Positions 1 through 8,511 of a DNA stretch of 26,708 nucleotides are shown here, piece after piece. The first letter of the stretch is position 1. Each line of letters opens with the position of its first letter. The stretch is taken from positions 1-26,708 of the forward strand of contig LGRX02024665.1 of the NCBI GenBank assembly GCA_001247695.2, given 5' to 3'. A program made the translations under genes and the position numbers. This stretch comes from Cymbomonas tetramitiformis. Lineage: Eukaryota > Chlorophyta > Pyramimonadophyceae > Pyramimonadales > Pyramimonadaceae. A model generated the notes under the pieces. That model searched no databases and was not told the DNA's origin. It was given only the letters and a program-made list of their open reading frames with translations.

Positions 1-1
1 T

Positions 2-2224
2 GCTGTGGGTACGTATGCTTCTGTGGAGCTTGGTGTACTGTCTGGTCAGCTTGGGTCAGTTACAGTGGTCTACCCTCTGGTACCCGCTGGCTATACTGGT
101 ATTCTGGTCTATGGCAGTGCAGAGTCAGTTCCGTTATATGTGCCCGACGAGGAGTGGGCTGCTTCTGGATTCAGTTCTCTGGCCAGTGCTGTCCCTGCAC
201 CCGTCCGGGTTGACAGGGGCATCGTGTGTGACTCTGGAGCCACATGTGTCATGTGCGGGGACCTGTCGGCCTGCACCGACGTGGACTACACCCGTACGGT
301 GGCCTTCACCATGGTTACGGCTGGGTCTCACAGGACGGATGCTACTGTGACATTCCATCTGTATGGGGTCTGTATCCAGGACGGAGCCATCGACCACTTC
401 GTTCTCCCAAACTCACACTATAAAGCCGGCTGCCGCACTCTCCTGTCTTCTCGGGTTATGCTTTCCCTCGGCTTCGGGTCCCCTGACCTTGTGTCCCTCA
501 CTTACACCCACCTGCCTACTGGCCGTGTCTATCGGATCATTGACTCTGGCACAGACTATATGTGGGCGGAGGTCCCTGAGGGGGCAGCCAGTGCACTCAC
601 CCAGACTGTATCACGTGTCCGCACCGGTGAGATCTGTGACTGGATGTGGGCACGCTCAGAGTATGCCAAGTGGGCTTTCCTGAAGGGCTCGCCTGCTGCC
701 CTGGCCAAGACCGGGGAACACAACTTTGACATCTCCCTCTTCGGAGACGACCTCCCCCCCGGAGTGGGTAACAACCAGACCTGCCCAGTCAGGTATTCGC
801 TGTCTGATTCCTGCTGGGGTCACCTCTGGGCCGGTGCCTATATATATGGCAACCCGCCCTTTGACAGACTCACCTGTGAGCGGATGCTCAAGAAGGCCAA
901 CCGAGACTTTGCAACCGACCCCGAGCACACGGTATTCTTCTTCCTGATCCCCCAGTCACACCTCAGTACCTTCAGGCAGCACCTTATTCACTGGGAGGTG
1001 CTACATGTGTATCCGGCTGGCACAGAGGGCATATTCAGCTACCGTCGTGAGCACACCTATGCTGGACGGCCCCTTCAGTCGGCTGGCTCGGAGGGCGGGG
1101 GGGACCGTGTCTTCATTGCGGGTACCCCGTTCCCGGTGGCTATCATCTACCGTGATCAGTACACGTCCATGAGGTTCACCCCTGAGAGGTGGTGCCATTC
1201 CGCATATGCTCATGCTCATGGTCTCAGGCTGGCTCAGCTCATGGACCTTGGTGTTGACATCGCCCGGCCTGGCACTACGGTTACCAGGGAGCAGCTGCTG
1301 TCTCACAGGACCTGTGCTGAGGCCTGTGCTGTGTGTGCCCGTATGCGGACAGTGCAGCCGAGTCCGAAGCACCCTCCGGCAGACAGATACAAGGCTCAGA
1401 AGCCTGGATCTATGTGGGCTGCTGATGCTACAGGCCCGATCACGCCTATTGGCTATGACGGGTCGAGGTACCGCTGGACCTTTGTGGAGTTCACTGTGAG
1501 GTTTACACTTTGCTACTTCTCCGCTGAGAAGTCAGCATACAGCTTCATTCTGGCTCAGTTCCTGGCAGATGTTGTTCATCACGGCTTTGCCTGCACTGGC
1601 CTGGTCCTCCGCACTGATTGTGCCCCGGAGCTGTGTGACCCTGCAGCACAGGCTCTGTACAAACACCATGGCATCAAACACCTGCAGTCGTCACCCACCC
1701 TGCACTGGCAGAACTTCATGGCTGAATATGTGATTGGTAAGATCTCGTCGGTCTCCCGTGCACTCCTGGAGACAGCTGGTATGGACCTCACCTACTGGCC
1801 TCTTGCAGACGGTCATGCCTGCCTGCTATGGGATATCCTGCCTCATGGGCGGGACGCCGTGGTGCCATTCTATCACCTTATGGGCTATCACTTTACCTAC
1901 TCCCGTATCGAGATATTCGGCACCCTGTGCACTGTGGCCATGGATGCTCAGCAGATGCGAGCCCGCCATCCGGGGGTCTCCAAGAAGCGGACCCCCCGGG
2001 CCTGGCAGGGGCGGTTTGTGGGCATCAGCCTCAGGTCCTCGGCCTACAAGGTACTAGACCTGGAGAGGAACAAGGTTGTTTCCGAGGGCCGGCCGGACTT
2101 CATCAGAAACTACTCAGAGTTCGGGCAGGTGATGTCATCGTTCCCTGCCCCCGCTCCCGACGAGCAGCACTCCGCACCCGTGCCCAGTGACAGGCCGGAG
2201 CGCGTGGAAGGACTACACCACTGA
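2..2224 (+). CDS. Copia polyprotein, protease and integrase part (5' partial)
   Basis: This is the N-terminal pol part of a copia polyprotein, which processes itself and inserts cDNA into the host genome. A DSGA motif (nt 230-241) is the retropepsin active site. A His/Cys cluster (HSAYAHAHG, later CAEACAVC) looks like the GAG-pre-integrase/HHCC zinc domain, about nt 1196-1341. The integrase core follows: first Asp in WAADATG (codon 1424), second Asp in RTDCAPE (codon 1616), Glu in MAEYVIGK (codon 1724). The last two are separated by 35 residues, the classic DD35E spacing. The copia C-terminal integrase motif (IEIFGTLC ... GRFVGIS) follows. The frame is open from base 2 with no credible start codon, so the 5' end is missing. 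It ends at a TGA just after the reading appears to move to another frame. Confidence 0.92.
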   Translation, partial: AVGTYASVELGVLSGQLGSVTVVYPLVPAGYTGILVYGSAESVPLYVPDEEWAASGFSSLASAVPAPVRVDRGIVCDSGATCVMCGDLSACTDVDYTRTVAFTMVTAGSHRTDATVTFHLYGVCIQDGAIDHFVLPNSHYKAGCRTLLSSRVMLSLGFGSPDLVSLTYTHLPTGRVYRIIDSGTDYMWAEVPEGAASALTQTVSRVRTGEICDWMWARSEYAKWAFLKGSPAALAKTGEHNFDISLFGDDLPPGVGNNQTCPVRYSLSDSCWGHLWAGAYIYGNPPFDRLTCERMLKKANRDFATDPEHTVFFFLIPQSHLSTFRQHLIHWEVLHVYPAGTEGIFSYRREHTYAGRPLQSAGSEGGGDRVFIAGTPFPVAIIYRDQYTSMRFTPERWCHSAYAHAHGLRLAQLMDLGVDIARPGTTVTREQLLSHRTCAEACAVCARMRTVQPSPKHPPADRYKAQKPGSMWAADATGPITPIGYDGSRYRWTFVEFTVRFTLCYFSAEKSAYSFILAQFLADVVHHGFACTGLVLRTDCAPELCDPAAQALYKHHGIKHLQSSPTLHWQNFMAEYVIGKISSVSRALLETAGMDLTYWPLADGHACLLWDILPHGRDAVVPFYHLMGYHFTYSRIEIFGTLCTVAMDAQQMRARHPGVSKKRTPRAWQGRFVGISLRSSAYKVLDLERNKVVSEGRPDFIRNYSEFGQVMSSFPAPAPDEQHSAPVPSDRPERVEGLHH

Positions 2225-2638
2225 CATGGTGGTGACAGTCCATTCCGTGGCTGCCTATTATGACACCCGGGACGGTGAGACCTATGCCACCGTGCAGTTG
2301 CTTGGCACTGGTTCAGCAGACACTTTCTGGACCACCGCCCAGCAGTATGTCATGGCTGACCCTGCGGGCACCGCTTGGTTTGACTTGGTCCACTGGCTGG
2401 ACCGCCGCAGGGTCATTGACTGTGTCAATCAACACTACCCGCTCTGGACTCTGGCTAAGGCTCAGGAGGCCCGCGGTGATCCGCTGTATCCGGCACTCAT
2501 TGTGTCCACGGACATGAGGCGGTCCAGGTCCTATGGGGTGCTCTTCCGGCCTATGGCCTACGGTGATGTGACTGCCCCACGTGCCTATGCCATGGACCTC
2601 CGTGCCAGTCTGGTGGTGTTCCCTGATACCCACAGTGC
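2187..2638 (+). pseudogene. Copia polyprotein linker in shifted frame between integrase and RT
   Basis: The polyprotein seems to continue in frame 3 here while the parts before and after are in frame 2. The frame-3 reading (AAYYDTRDGETYATVQLLG ... YGVLFRPMAYGDVTAPRAYA) has protein-like composition, whereas frame 2 carries stops at 2222-2224 and 2624-2626. The shifts are +1 then -1, which fits a one-base gain near 2190-2222 and a one-base loss near 2627-2639. The frame stays open to 2897, but beyond about 2638 the frame-2 reading is clearly the real one. No conserved domain is visible in this linker. Confidence 0.6.
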
Positions 2639-4741
2639 GTGCCACCTTTCTCCGACCACCCGGAGCAGGACCAGTGGCTCCTTCCGCACTATGTGGTCCC
2701 ACCAGAGGACACGGTCGGTACGTTGCCAGCCAGCGGCACACTCAGCTTCTGTCATATCTCTGCTGACCTCGCCGAGCGCCTGTACCACACTGCAGCTCCT
2801 GATCTGCCACTGCCAGGTGGGTACCGCCAGGCGCTGTCTATGCCTGATGGGGCGCAGTGGGAGGAGGCTATTACCGGTGGGGAGGTGCAGCCTCTGATTG
2901 ACCAGGGTAAGATAGAACCGGTGGAGGTGCTACCCGACGGTGAGATCGCCACCAGCACCATCTTTGTGCTAAATAAGCCCTGGAAGCCACGGGATGGTCT
3001 ACCGCCCGTCCAAATTCATAAAGCTCGGATGGCCGTGGCTGCCACGTGGCACTGGGGCTACACCCAAGCTGAGACCGCATGCACGGTAGCAGACCTGCCC
3101 ACCTTCCGCCTTCTCTTCATCCTGTCTATTATCTTTGCTGGTATGGGGGTTATGGTCTATCACTTTGACGTCAGTCAGGCCTTTGTTCATGCCCGTCTGG
3201 AGGTTCCCATATATGTGCGGTTCCCCTCTGGGTATATGTATAAGGGCAGATATGGATATGCCAAGCTGCTCTATGCCCTCTACGGGCTACGGACGGCTGG
3301 TGCTTCCTGGCAAAAGCTGGCCAACAAATTCATGAAGTCCTTCACCTATCAGGGAATGCACTTCACCCAGTCCACATATGACCCGTGCCTGTACTATATT
3401 GTGACCTCTGTGTTCGTGGCCTTCGTGGCTGTCTACGTGGATGACTTCGGGCTGACATGTGATGATGCCTTCCACCAGGCTTTCTGGGCAGCTTTCCAGG
3501 CGGCATTCAAGAGCAAGAATCTTGGCCGTATGACAGCCGTCCTGCAGCTTGCGGTTGACTATGATCGGTGGGGCATTGCACTGTCCCAAACCAGGCAGAT
3601 CAAGGAGCTCATGTCCAAGTTCAAGCTTCCGGCCAAAACCTTTCACAATCCGATGGATGTGAACCTCGTTATCCAGAAGCCGGAGCACCCTGATCTCACC
3701 CTTGTCACCCCGTATCTCTCACCGCTTGGGTCCCTGCTGTGGATTGCACGGTGCACCAGGCCAGATGTGTATTACTCGGTCATATATCTGGCACAGTTCT
3801 CCTCATGCCCCTCGGCTCAGGCCTGGGAGGCACTTCAGAGGGTGGCTCAGTATCTATACTTCACACGGCACTACCGTATCCGTTATGCTTACCCCAGTGC
3901 ACCGCTTTCTGTGCTCACAATACAGGTGTATTCGGATGCTGACCATGCTCGTGACAAACTCAACGGGTGTCTCTCCTACTCGGGAGGCATTGTATTCCTC
4001 AACGGCATGGTCCTTCATTGGGCATGTGCCCGCCAGACTGATGCTGAGATGTCCTCCACTGGATCTGAGTATGTGGCCGCCTCTGTGGTTGGGCAGCGGG
4101 CCATGTCTGCTATCCATATGATTGTGGAGATGTTCGGCTTTATCAGAATCACGCAGCAGGAGCCGGGTGTGTCTGCCCTGGCTCTGTCTACGGCCTTCCC
4201 TGCAGCTGACACTTCTTGGATGCAGAGGGCGGCCACGTTCTTCGAGAATCATGCTATGGGTCATGGTCAGATGGGCCCCGCCTCCCCCCTACACTACCGG
4301 GAGGCTGAGCCTGTTCCTGACAGCAGCCTGTATGCCCTGCCTCACGCGGTGCCGGTACCATATGATGGCACGGGCTACGAGGACGGTCCGCGGGAGTACC
4401 ACTCTCAGCGGTCTGGCATGTATGGTACCTCTGGACCCTTCATTCCCAGACTGGAGCTTCCGGTGGCTGTCATGATTGACAACCAGGCGGCCTCCTCCAT
4501 TCTGAGGAATGTCATGCTATCCACCAAGATTAAGCATGTGTTGATCCGTTTTCACTACTTTCGGGGGTGGGTGTGTGCTGGGTACCTAGTGCCTGTTTAC
4601 ATCAACACTTTACTCAACCTGGCTGATATCTTCACCAAGCCTCTTCCTGGGCTCAAGGACAAGGTGCGGGTGATCATCGGCATGATCGAGTCCTTCATGG
4701 ACGTGATCCGCCCGCACCCCAGTGGTGCGGGTGACTCCTAG
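2639..4741 (+). CDS. Copia polyprotein, reverse transcriptase and RNase H part
   Basis: This is a copia-type reverse transcriptase (RVT_2). Visible motifs are HFDVSQAFVHARL (first catalytic Asp), the LLYALYGLRTAGASWQ block, and the YVDD box at nt 3434-3445. The RNase H domain has YSDADHARD and the SSTGSEYVAAS block, then MIDNQAASSIL, KHVLIRFHYFR and DIFTKPLPG at the C terminus. Between the SEYVAAS half and the IDNQAA half lies an extra Pro/Tyr-rich stretch of about 100 residues (nt 4160-4461) not usual in copia RNase H. The frame opens after a stop at 2624, so the GTG at 2639 is not a real start; this is the downstream part of the polyprotein above. Confidence 0.93.
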   Translation: MPPFSDHPEQDQWLLPHYVVPPEDTVGTLPASGTLSFCHISADLAERLYHTAAPDLPLPGGYRQALSMPDGAQWEEAITGGEVQPLIDQGKIEPVEVLPDGEIATSTIFVLNKPWKPRDGLPPVQIHKARMAVAATWHWGYTQAETACTVADLPTFRLLFILSIIFAGMGVMVYHFDVSQAFVHARLEVPIYVRFPSGYMYKGRYGYAKLLYALYGLRTAGASWQKLANKFMKSFTYQGMHFTQSTYDPCLYYIVTSVFVAFVAVYVDDFGLTCDDAFHQAFWAAFQAAFKSKNLGRMTAVLQLAVDYDRWGIALSQTRQIKELMSKFKLPAKTFHNPMDVNLVIQKPEHPDLTLVTPYLSPLGSLLWIARCTRPDVYYSVIYLAQFSSCPSAQAWEALQRVAQYLYFTRHYRIRYAYPSAPLSVLTIQVYSDADHARDKLNGCLSYSGGIVFLNGMVLHWACARQTDAEMSSTGSEYVAASVVGQRAMSAIHMIVEMFGFIRITQQEPGVSALALSTAFPAADTSWMQRAATFFENHAMGHGQMGPASPLHYREAEPVPDSSLYALPHAVPVPYDGTGYEDGPREYHSQRSGMYGTSGPFIPRLELPVAVMIDNQAASSILRNVMLSTKIKHVLIRFHYFRGWVCAGYLVPVYINTLLNLADIFTKPLPGLKDKVRVIIGMIESFMDVIRPHPSGAGDS

Positions 4742-5418
4742 GTTCTCTGGTCCTCTGTCCGGCTGAGCTGCAGTCCTGTGATCCGGCAGCGGTCGGGCAA
4801 GGGGTCTTTCTGGTCTGACTGGATTGATGCCCTTTGACGTGGTGCCCTTCTGGACTGGACTTTGTGTTCGTGGACAGACTGGTACCTATGACCTGCCCTA
4901 TGAGACCTTAGACACCGACAGCTCTACTCTGACCTTAAGCACATCTGACTGGATTCTGGCCTTTGACTACATCCTGTACCTCTTTGACATCTTCTATGAC
5001 CTCGAGTACTGGTTGACCGTCGAGCTGAGCAGCATCAGATGAGAGTATCTATCGGGGAGCGAGATCTGGCAGAGACCAGTTGCTATTTTCATATCCTTGT
5101 GGCAGTCCACCTAGTTGGCATGCATGTACTAGTACTTTAGCATTCGGTTTAGAGGGTTAGCCGGAAGCGGGGATGGCGGCAGGTCGGCCCTTTGGTTGAT
5201 GTTGTTCTGATCCGTGGACGGGGACCTCTTAGTTTGCATTAGCTACCTGTTTCACATTCTTGTGCCACCTCAGCCGAGGTGGTGTGCTGAGATTCAGTAG
5301 TTCAGTATCACGTATGACGTATGACGTATGACAGTGACAGTACAGTGACTTCCTACCTGTACTCAGTAGTTCGACTTCGGTAGCTTAGACTGTGACACAC
5401 GATATGATTGCCTAGTGA
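4742..5418 (+). other. Copia 3' untranslated region / presumed 3' LTR, undelimited
   Basis: This non-coding stretch directly follows the copia stop codon and must contain the polypurine tract and 3' LTR if the element is complete. Without the 5' LTR the ends cannot be fixed. It includes a 72-codon open frame (4824-5042) with aromatic/acidic FD and FW repeats, which I do not call as a gene. No RNA gene is visible. Confidence 0.4.
5311..5332 (+). repeat. Short tandem repeat, three 7-bp units CGTATGA
   Basis: Three head-to-tail copies of CGTATGA followed by related CAGTGACAGTACAGTGAC. It lies in the presumed LTR or flank of the copia element. Confidence 0.8.
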
Positions 5419-5531
5419 CGGCCTCAGAGCTTAGATAGCCTGAGAGTCGTGTATTCATTTCTATCTTTGAGATACCCGATTGCCTCGCTCAAACCCTACG
5501 GCGTTCAGCGTTTTCACTGTGTCACTAGGAC

Positions 5532-5820
5532 CAGGGTAGAAGTCTTACCGTGGCGGGCCGGCCCGGGGCCGCAGAAGCTCGCTCCGGGCCGAAAGCGGGC
5601 CGCAGGGGCTTTCGCCCCCGGGCCGCACAAAAATATGAGCCGGCCAAACTTCGGCCAAAAATATAGGCATTTTATGCCACTTTTTATCAAACCCCCATAC
5701 TTAATTTTAAAATTTCGCGCCTGCGGCGGGCATTTTTCTTCCTTGACCGTTTTGGCCGAAAGCGGGCCAGCGGAAATATCATTTGCGGGCCGTAAAGAAA
5801 TTTGGAAGACTTCTACCCCG
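5532..5820. mobile_element. hAT-like MITE, 289 bp
   Basis: The left end CAGGGTAGAAGTCTT (5532-5546) is the inverted complement of the right end (5806-5820) apart from one base. CAGGG termini and a GC-rich GGGCCGG/CGGGCC interior are typical of non-autonomous hAT elements. The flanking 8-mers ACTAGGAC (5524-5531) and ACTAGACA (5821-5828) look like a decayed 8-bp target duplication, the hAT size. It has no coding capacity. Element plus one duplicate is 297 bp, a multiple of three, and an open reading frame of the tyrosine recombinase remnant runs up to both sides. Confidence 0.7.
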
Positions 5821-6284
5821 ACTAGACATTCAGAGGTTGCCCGGGCGGCGGAGAGGCAGCCTTTGTGCCCAGTGGAGGTCAGTCAGAGGTGGGTTGACAC
5901 TCAGATTGCACGGGGGGTGCAGCCCGACGAGCCCCTGTTTCAGCAGATTGATGGCAGGCGGTTTCAGCGGGACCCGTTTGGCCCATGCGTACATTTCTTT
6001 TAAAATCACCCAAATTTCTTTCTCTTATTTCTCGATTTTCCACCCAAATTTCTCATATATTTCTCGGGAAATTCTCGGGCCCTGAAATTCACCCATATTT
6101 CTCAAATATTTCTCGACTTTAAAATTGCTATCTAACGTGTGAGAATGAGGGCTGATTACCCACCTATAAGCCATAACTAAGGTGATGAGTAACATGCACT
6201 CTAGCGGATGATCACAATATGTTTATTGGTATCCTATGAACAAACACATAACCTCGCTACTACATACTAGACGTCGGTGCATAT

Positions 6285-6379
6285 TCCGCTTCCCAAGGGG
6301 TATTATCTGCTTATCCCCCAAGGGTAAGACGGTATTGAGTTTTCCCACAGAATATAATCCGCTTCCCAAGGGGTATTAT
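6285..6379 (+). repeat. Two direct copies of a 22-bp sequence
   Basis: TCCGCTTCCCAAGGGGTATT... occurs at 6285-6306 and exactly again at 6358-6379, 73 bp apart, with a shorter TTTCCCAAGG echo just after. It lies inside the deleted hAT element. Confidence 0.8.
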
Positions 6380-6436
6380 TTCCCAAGGCGAAGGTTCAAG
6401 TTGGCAATTTACAATTGCAAAAGACTTTATTATAAC

Positions 6437-6616
6437 TTATAAGCGCTTATTATTATATCTTAACATCAAGGAGCCCTGGAGGTAGTCAGCTAAGCAGCTT
6501 GACTGATAATCCTCCCCAAACATGTTCTTCAGCAAAGAGAATACTCGCTCACAGGCACAAGAGTTCTTCACTGCCATCATCACTATCATCGGTAACTGAG
6601 GAGTAAGCCTCGACAA
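6437..6616 (-). pseudogene. hAT transposase C-terminal dimerisation domain remnant
   Basis: Read on the minus strand from about 6616 to the TAA at 6437-6439, the product contains CACERVFSLLKNMFGED and then LADYLQGSLMLRYN. The E-R-V-F-S-L core followed by a small-residue/Leu block and a terminal R-Y-N is the signature of the hAT family dimerisation region at the transposase C terminus. Upstream the frame meets a stop at about 6620, so only some 55 residues of a protein of several hundred remain; the catalytic DDE core is absent from the element. This identifies the 5986-6931 insertion as a deletion derivative of a hAT transposon. Confidence 0.72.
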
Positions 6617-7316
6617 GTGAGCCCGTCATCGCGACAGTGTAGATTGTTAGATGGAATGGAGGATTGCCTGTTGTAACGAAAGAGTCTAGAGCGCCGAGCA
6701 GAACAATAAGAAAGTTAAATTTCGAATAGCATCTGGCGGGATGGCGGCCCACATGATCGACGGAGGCATATTCCGCGCCCGAGCCATATATTTCGCGCAT
6801 ATTTCTTTTCGACTTTTCGTGAATTTCTCGATATTTCGCCAAATTCACCCAAATTTCTCAAATATTTCTTCGAAATTCTCGACCAAAATTTCCACCCAAA
6901 TTTCTTTAAAAAATTCGCGAAATTTACGCAAGGCCCAAGGACCCGTCGGCTGACTGCCTGACGGGGAAGAGGCTGGACTATCCTCAGCTGAGGAGGTACC
7001 TGTTCAGGATGCTGGGTGAAGCTTCTGGCTTGGACCCCGATGCTCTGAGGCAGCTGTATGGGACCCAGTCCCTGCGGTCTGGTGGGGCTACGGCGGTGGC
7101 TGCGGCTGACCAGGTTACTGATTTCGAGTTCAATCAGTACGGTGGCTGGAGCTCGTCGGCGGCTGCGGCCACCTACAAAGCTACCAACCTCAACCGCAGG
7201 CTGGCGGTGTCCAGAAGCATGCCCCATGCTCAGCAGAGTAGGCGGCCTTTCTTGTCTGATTGCTTGTTGTTGTCATGCATTACACGTGCACTGCTTTGTG
7301 GTGATCTTTGTGTGCT

Positions 7317-7397
7317 TGCACCGGCCGGGTTCCATTCACATATGTGTCATATGTGTCATGCAAGCTGGGCTATGTAGCCGCAGCTGATTAGAAAACT
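7317..7397 (+). repeat. 81-bp direct repeat, copy 1
   Basis: From TGCACCGGCCGGGTTCC to GATTAGAAAACT this is identical, base for base, to 8129-8209. It lies inside the probable recombinase intron. Paired direct repeats around the 3' end of a tyrosine recombinase recall the split direct repeats of Ngaro-type retrotransposons, but the left-hand partners are not visible here. Confidence 0.9.
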
Positions 7398-7477
7398 GAT
7401 GGTTTTCTGATCAGTGTAGGATGACAGGCAGTATGACTGTCATCCGGAGCAGATCTGAAAACTGAGGTTTTCTGATC
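7384..7477 (+). repeat. Cluster of three hairpins
   Basis: Hairpin 1: CTGATTAGAAAAC (7384-7396) pairs with 7402-7414 over 13 positions including one T-G pair, with a 5-nt loop. Hairpin 2: GGATGACAG (7419-7427) pairs exactly with 7437-7445. Hairpin 3: GATC-T-GAAAAC (7452-7462) pairs with 7467-7477 apart from one mismatch. Hairpins 1 and 3 share the same core, so they are also direct repeats. Confidence 0.75.
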
Positions 7478-7697
7478 AGTCGGAGGCCTAAGAGGCCAGC
7501 AACGGACTGAGAGGGCCTCTTGCCGTGTTACTGTGATTGTGTGGACTTTCCCACCCGCCCTCCCTTGTGATTCAGGTACGGATGAGGAGAGGCCGCTTTC
7601 AGTGCAGGAGCTGCAGGACTTGGAGGACCTGGAGCAGCTGGGCTCTGAGCTGGAGGCCGTGCAGATCCGGCCCGCAGAGGGGCAGTCGGCTCATTAG

Positions 7698-8128
7698 AGT
7701 GTAGGTAGAGGAGACTAGGACCTGTGCCTGTTCAGTGCCGACCGCTGTGATGAGAGGTAGCTATAGTGATCCTTCGGTGGGGGGCTGCGAAGCTACCTCA
7801 TGCTGCTTCTCATCTAGGCACTGTTCAGTAGGCTTTGCTAGGTGATGGCTTTGCTATTGCTGTCATGCCTGACTCTGAGCTGGAGCGGGTAATTATGCTT
7901 TTTGAGGGTTTCAGCCCTAGCATAGCATTTTAGGTCCATAGTCTGTACTCTTTAGGGTAATGATAGTATTTGCAGGCCTCAGTCCTTTGGCACGAGGGGC
8001 GTGTGCCCGCATGCAGAAGGCTGGGGTCGGCAGTCGGGTCGTGGGACCCTGATTCCTGTCTGACGGGAGTCCTTGATTTTTGGCACTTCTGGATATGTCG
8101 TATTATTATTTTGTAATTCCACACGCAG
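7698..8128 (+). other. Non-coding 3' region of the recombinase element
   Basis: No gene is visible. It contains an inverted repeat GAGGTAGCT (7754-7762) / AGCTACCTC (7791-7799). It ends at the second 81-bp repeat. Confidence 0.5.
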
Positions 8129-8209
8129 TGCACCGGCCGGGTTCCATTCACATATGTGTCATATGTGTCATGCAAGCTGGGCTATGTAGCCGCAGCTGAT
8201 TAGAAAACT
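8129..8209 (+). repeat. 81-bp direct repeat, copy 2
   Basis: Exact copy of 7317-7397, 812 bp downstream and beyond the recombinase stop codon. Sequence on either side differs from copy 1: copy 1 runs on into the hairpin cluster, copy 2 into a GAGCTC-rich palindrome at about 8212-8235. It may mark the 3' boundary of the recombinase element. Confidence 0.9.
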
Positions 8210-8511
8210 CTGGGAGCTCGAGCTCTGCGAGCTCCTGTGTATAATTCCCAACACTCATGACACTGTCACCAACTTTCATTCTGGGAGCTTTGCGGACTGC
8301 GTCACATGTCGTAAAACCTGGCGACCACCTACGTGATCACAAAAGTGTGACGACGTACACACATTAAACGCCGCATGGGCGTGGGCCCTCCGTCGGAGAC
8401 GGGAGGGTATAATGCCTCAGTGACTAATTTACAAATAATTCATGGGCCGACTAATAATTCCGCAATAGGCTTGTAACGATAAGGTTACGCTTGAAACGGA
8501 ATACGAGTTTA
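8210..8511. other. Spacer without recognisable gene
   Basis: Between the 81-bp repeat and the satellite. Only small inverted repeats are seen: GGAGCTC ... GAGCTCC near 8213-8234, and CCCTCCGT ... ACGGGAGGG near 8388-8407. Confidence 0.5.

Larger units (their letters stand above)
1..4741 (+). mobile_element. Ty1/copia LTR retrotransposon, 5'-truncated by the window edge
   Basis: The domain order protease, integrase, reverse transcriptase, RNase H is that of Ty1/copia (Pseudoviridae-type) elements; Ty3/gypsy elements place integrase last. The coding frame is already open at the first bases, so gag and the 5' LTR lie outside the window. The coding region shifts frame twice, near 2190-2225 and 2627-2639, so this copy is probably defective unless these are assembly errors. 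No second LTR copy is in the window, so the 3' LTR cannot be delimited; it should lie between 4742 and about 5418. Confidence 0.93.
5986..6931. mobile_element. Internally deleted hAT-related element inserted in the recombinase gene
   Basis: The segment separates two halves of the recombinase. Its ends are inverted repeats with one mismatch: TGCGTACATTTC at 5986-5997 and GAAATTTACGCA at 6919-6930. GGCCCA occurs immediately left (5980-5985) and again at 6932-6937, consistent with target duplication; six bases is short for hAT, where eight is usual, so the exact ends are uncertain. Both subterminal regions carry AT-rich ACCCAAATTTCTC-type repeats in the same orientation. The interior holds a minus-strand hAT transposase C-terminal remnant. 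Confidence 0.6.
7238..7575 (+). other. Probable intron of the tyrosine recombinase gene (338 bp)
   Basis: It starts GTAGGC and ends GTGATTCAG after a pyrimidine-rich stretch. The splice joins a one-base codon remainder to two bases (A+GT gives Ser) and continues into an open, acidic, protein-like exon. It contains the first copy of the 81-bp repeat and the hairpin cluster. The call rests on phase and motif only. Confidence 0.5.
5419..7697 (+). pseudogene. Tyrosine recombinase (Ngaro/DIRS/Crypton-type), broken by two insertions
   Basis: This is the C-terminal part of a eukaryotic tyrosine recombinase, the enzyme that moves YR retrotransposons or Cryptons by cutting and rejoining DNA. Segment 1 (to 5985) has PLCPVEVSQRW and PDEPLFQQIDG, matching the LCPV...plF block of these integrases. 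Segment 2 (about 6938-7237) has GTQSLRSGGAT, matching the H-x-L-R-x-GGAT catalytic box but with Gln where His is expected, then YGGWSSSAAAATYKATN with the likely nucleophilic Tyr. A GT...AG intron (7238-7575) joins in phase to segment 3 (7576-7697), an acidic Leu/Glu-rich tail ending at TAG 7695-7697. A MITE (5532-5820) and a 0.95-kb element (5986-6931) interrupt it. Removing the second element with one target copy still leaves segments 1 and 2 one base out of phase. The frame is open upstream only to 5419, so the N-terminal half is missing. Confidence 0.65.

Noticed and set aside
5449..6003. A single 184-codon gene
   Set aside because: Most of it is the MITE; only the flanks belong to the recombinase remnant.
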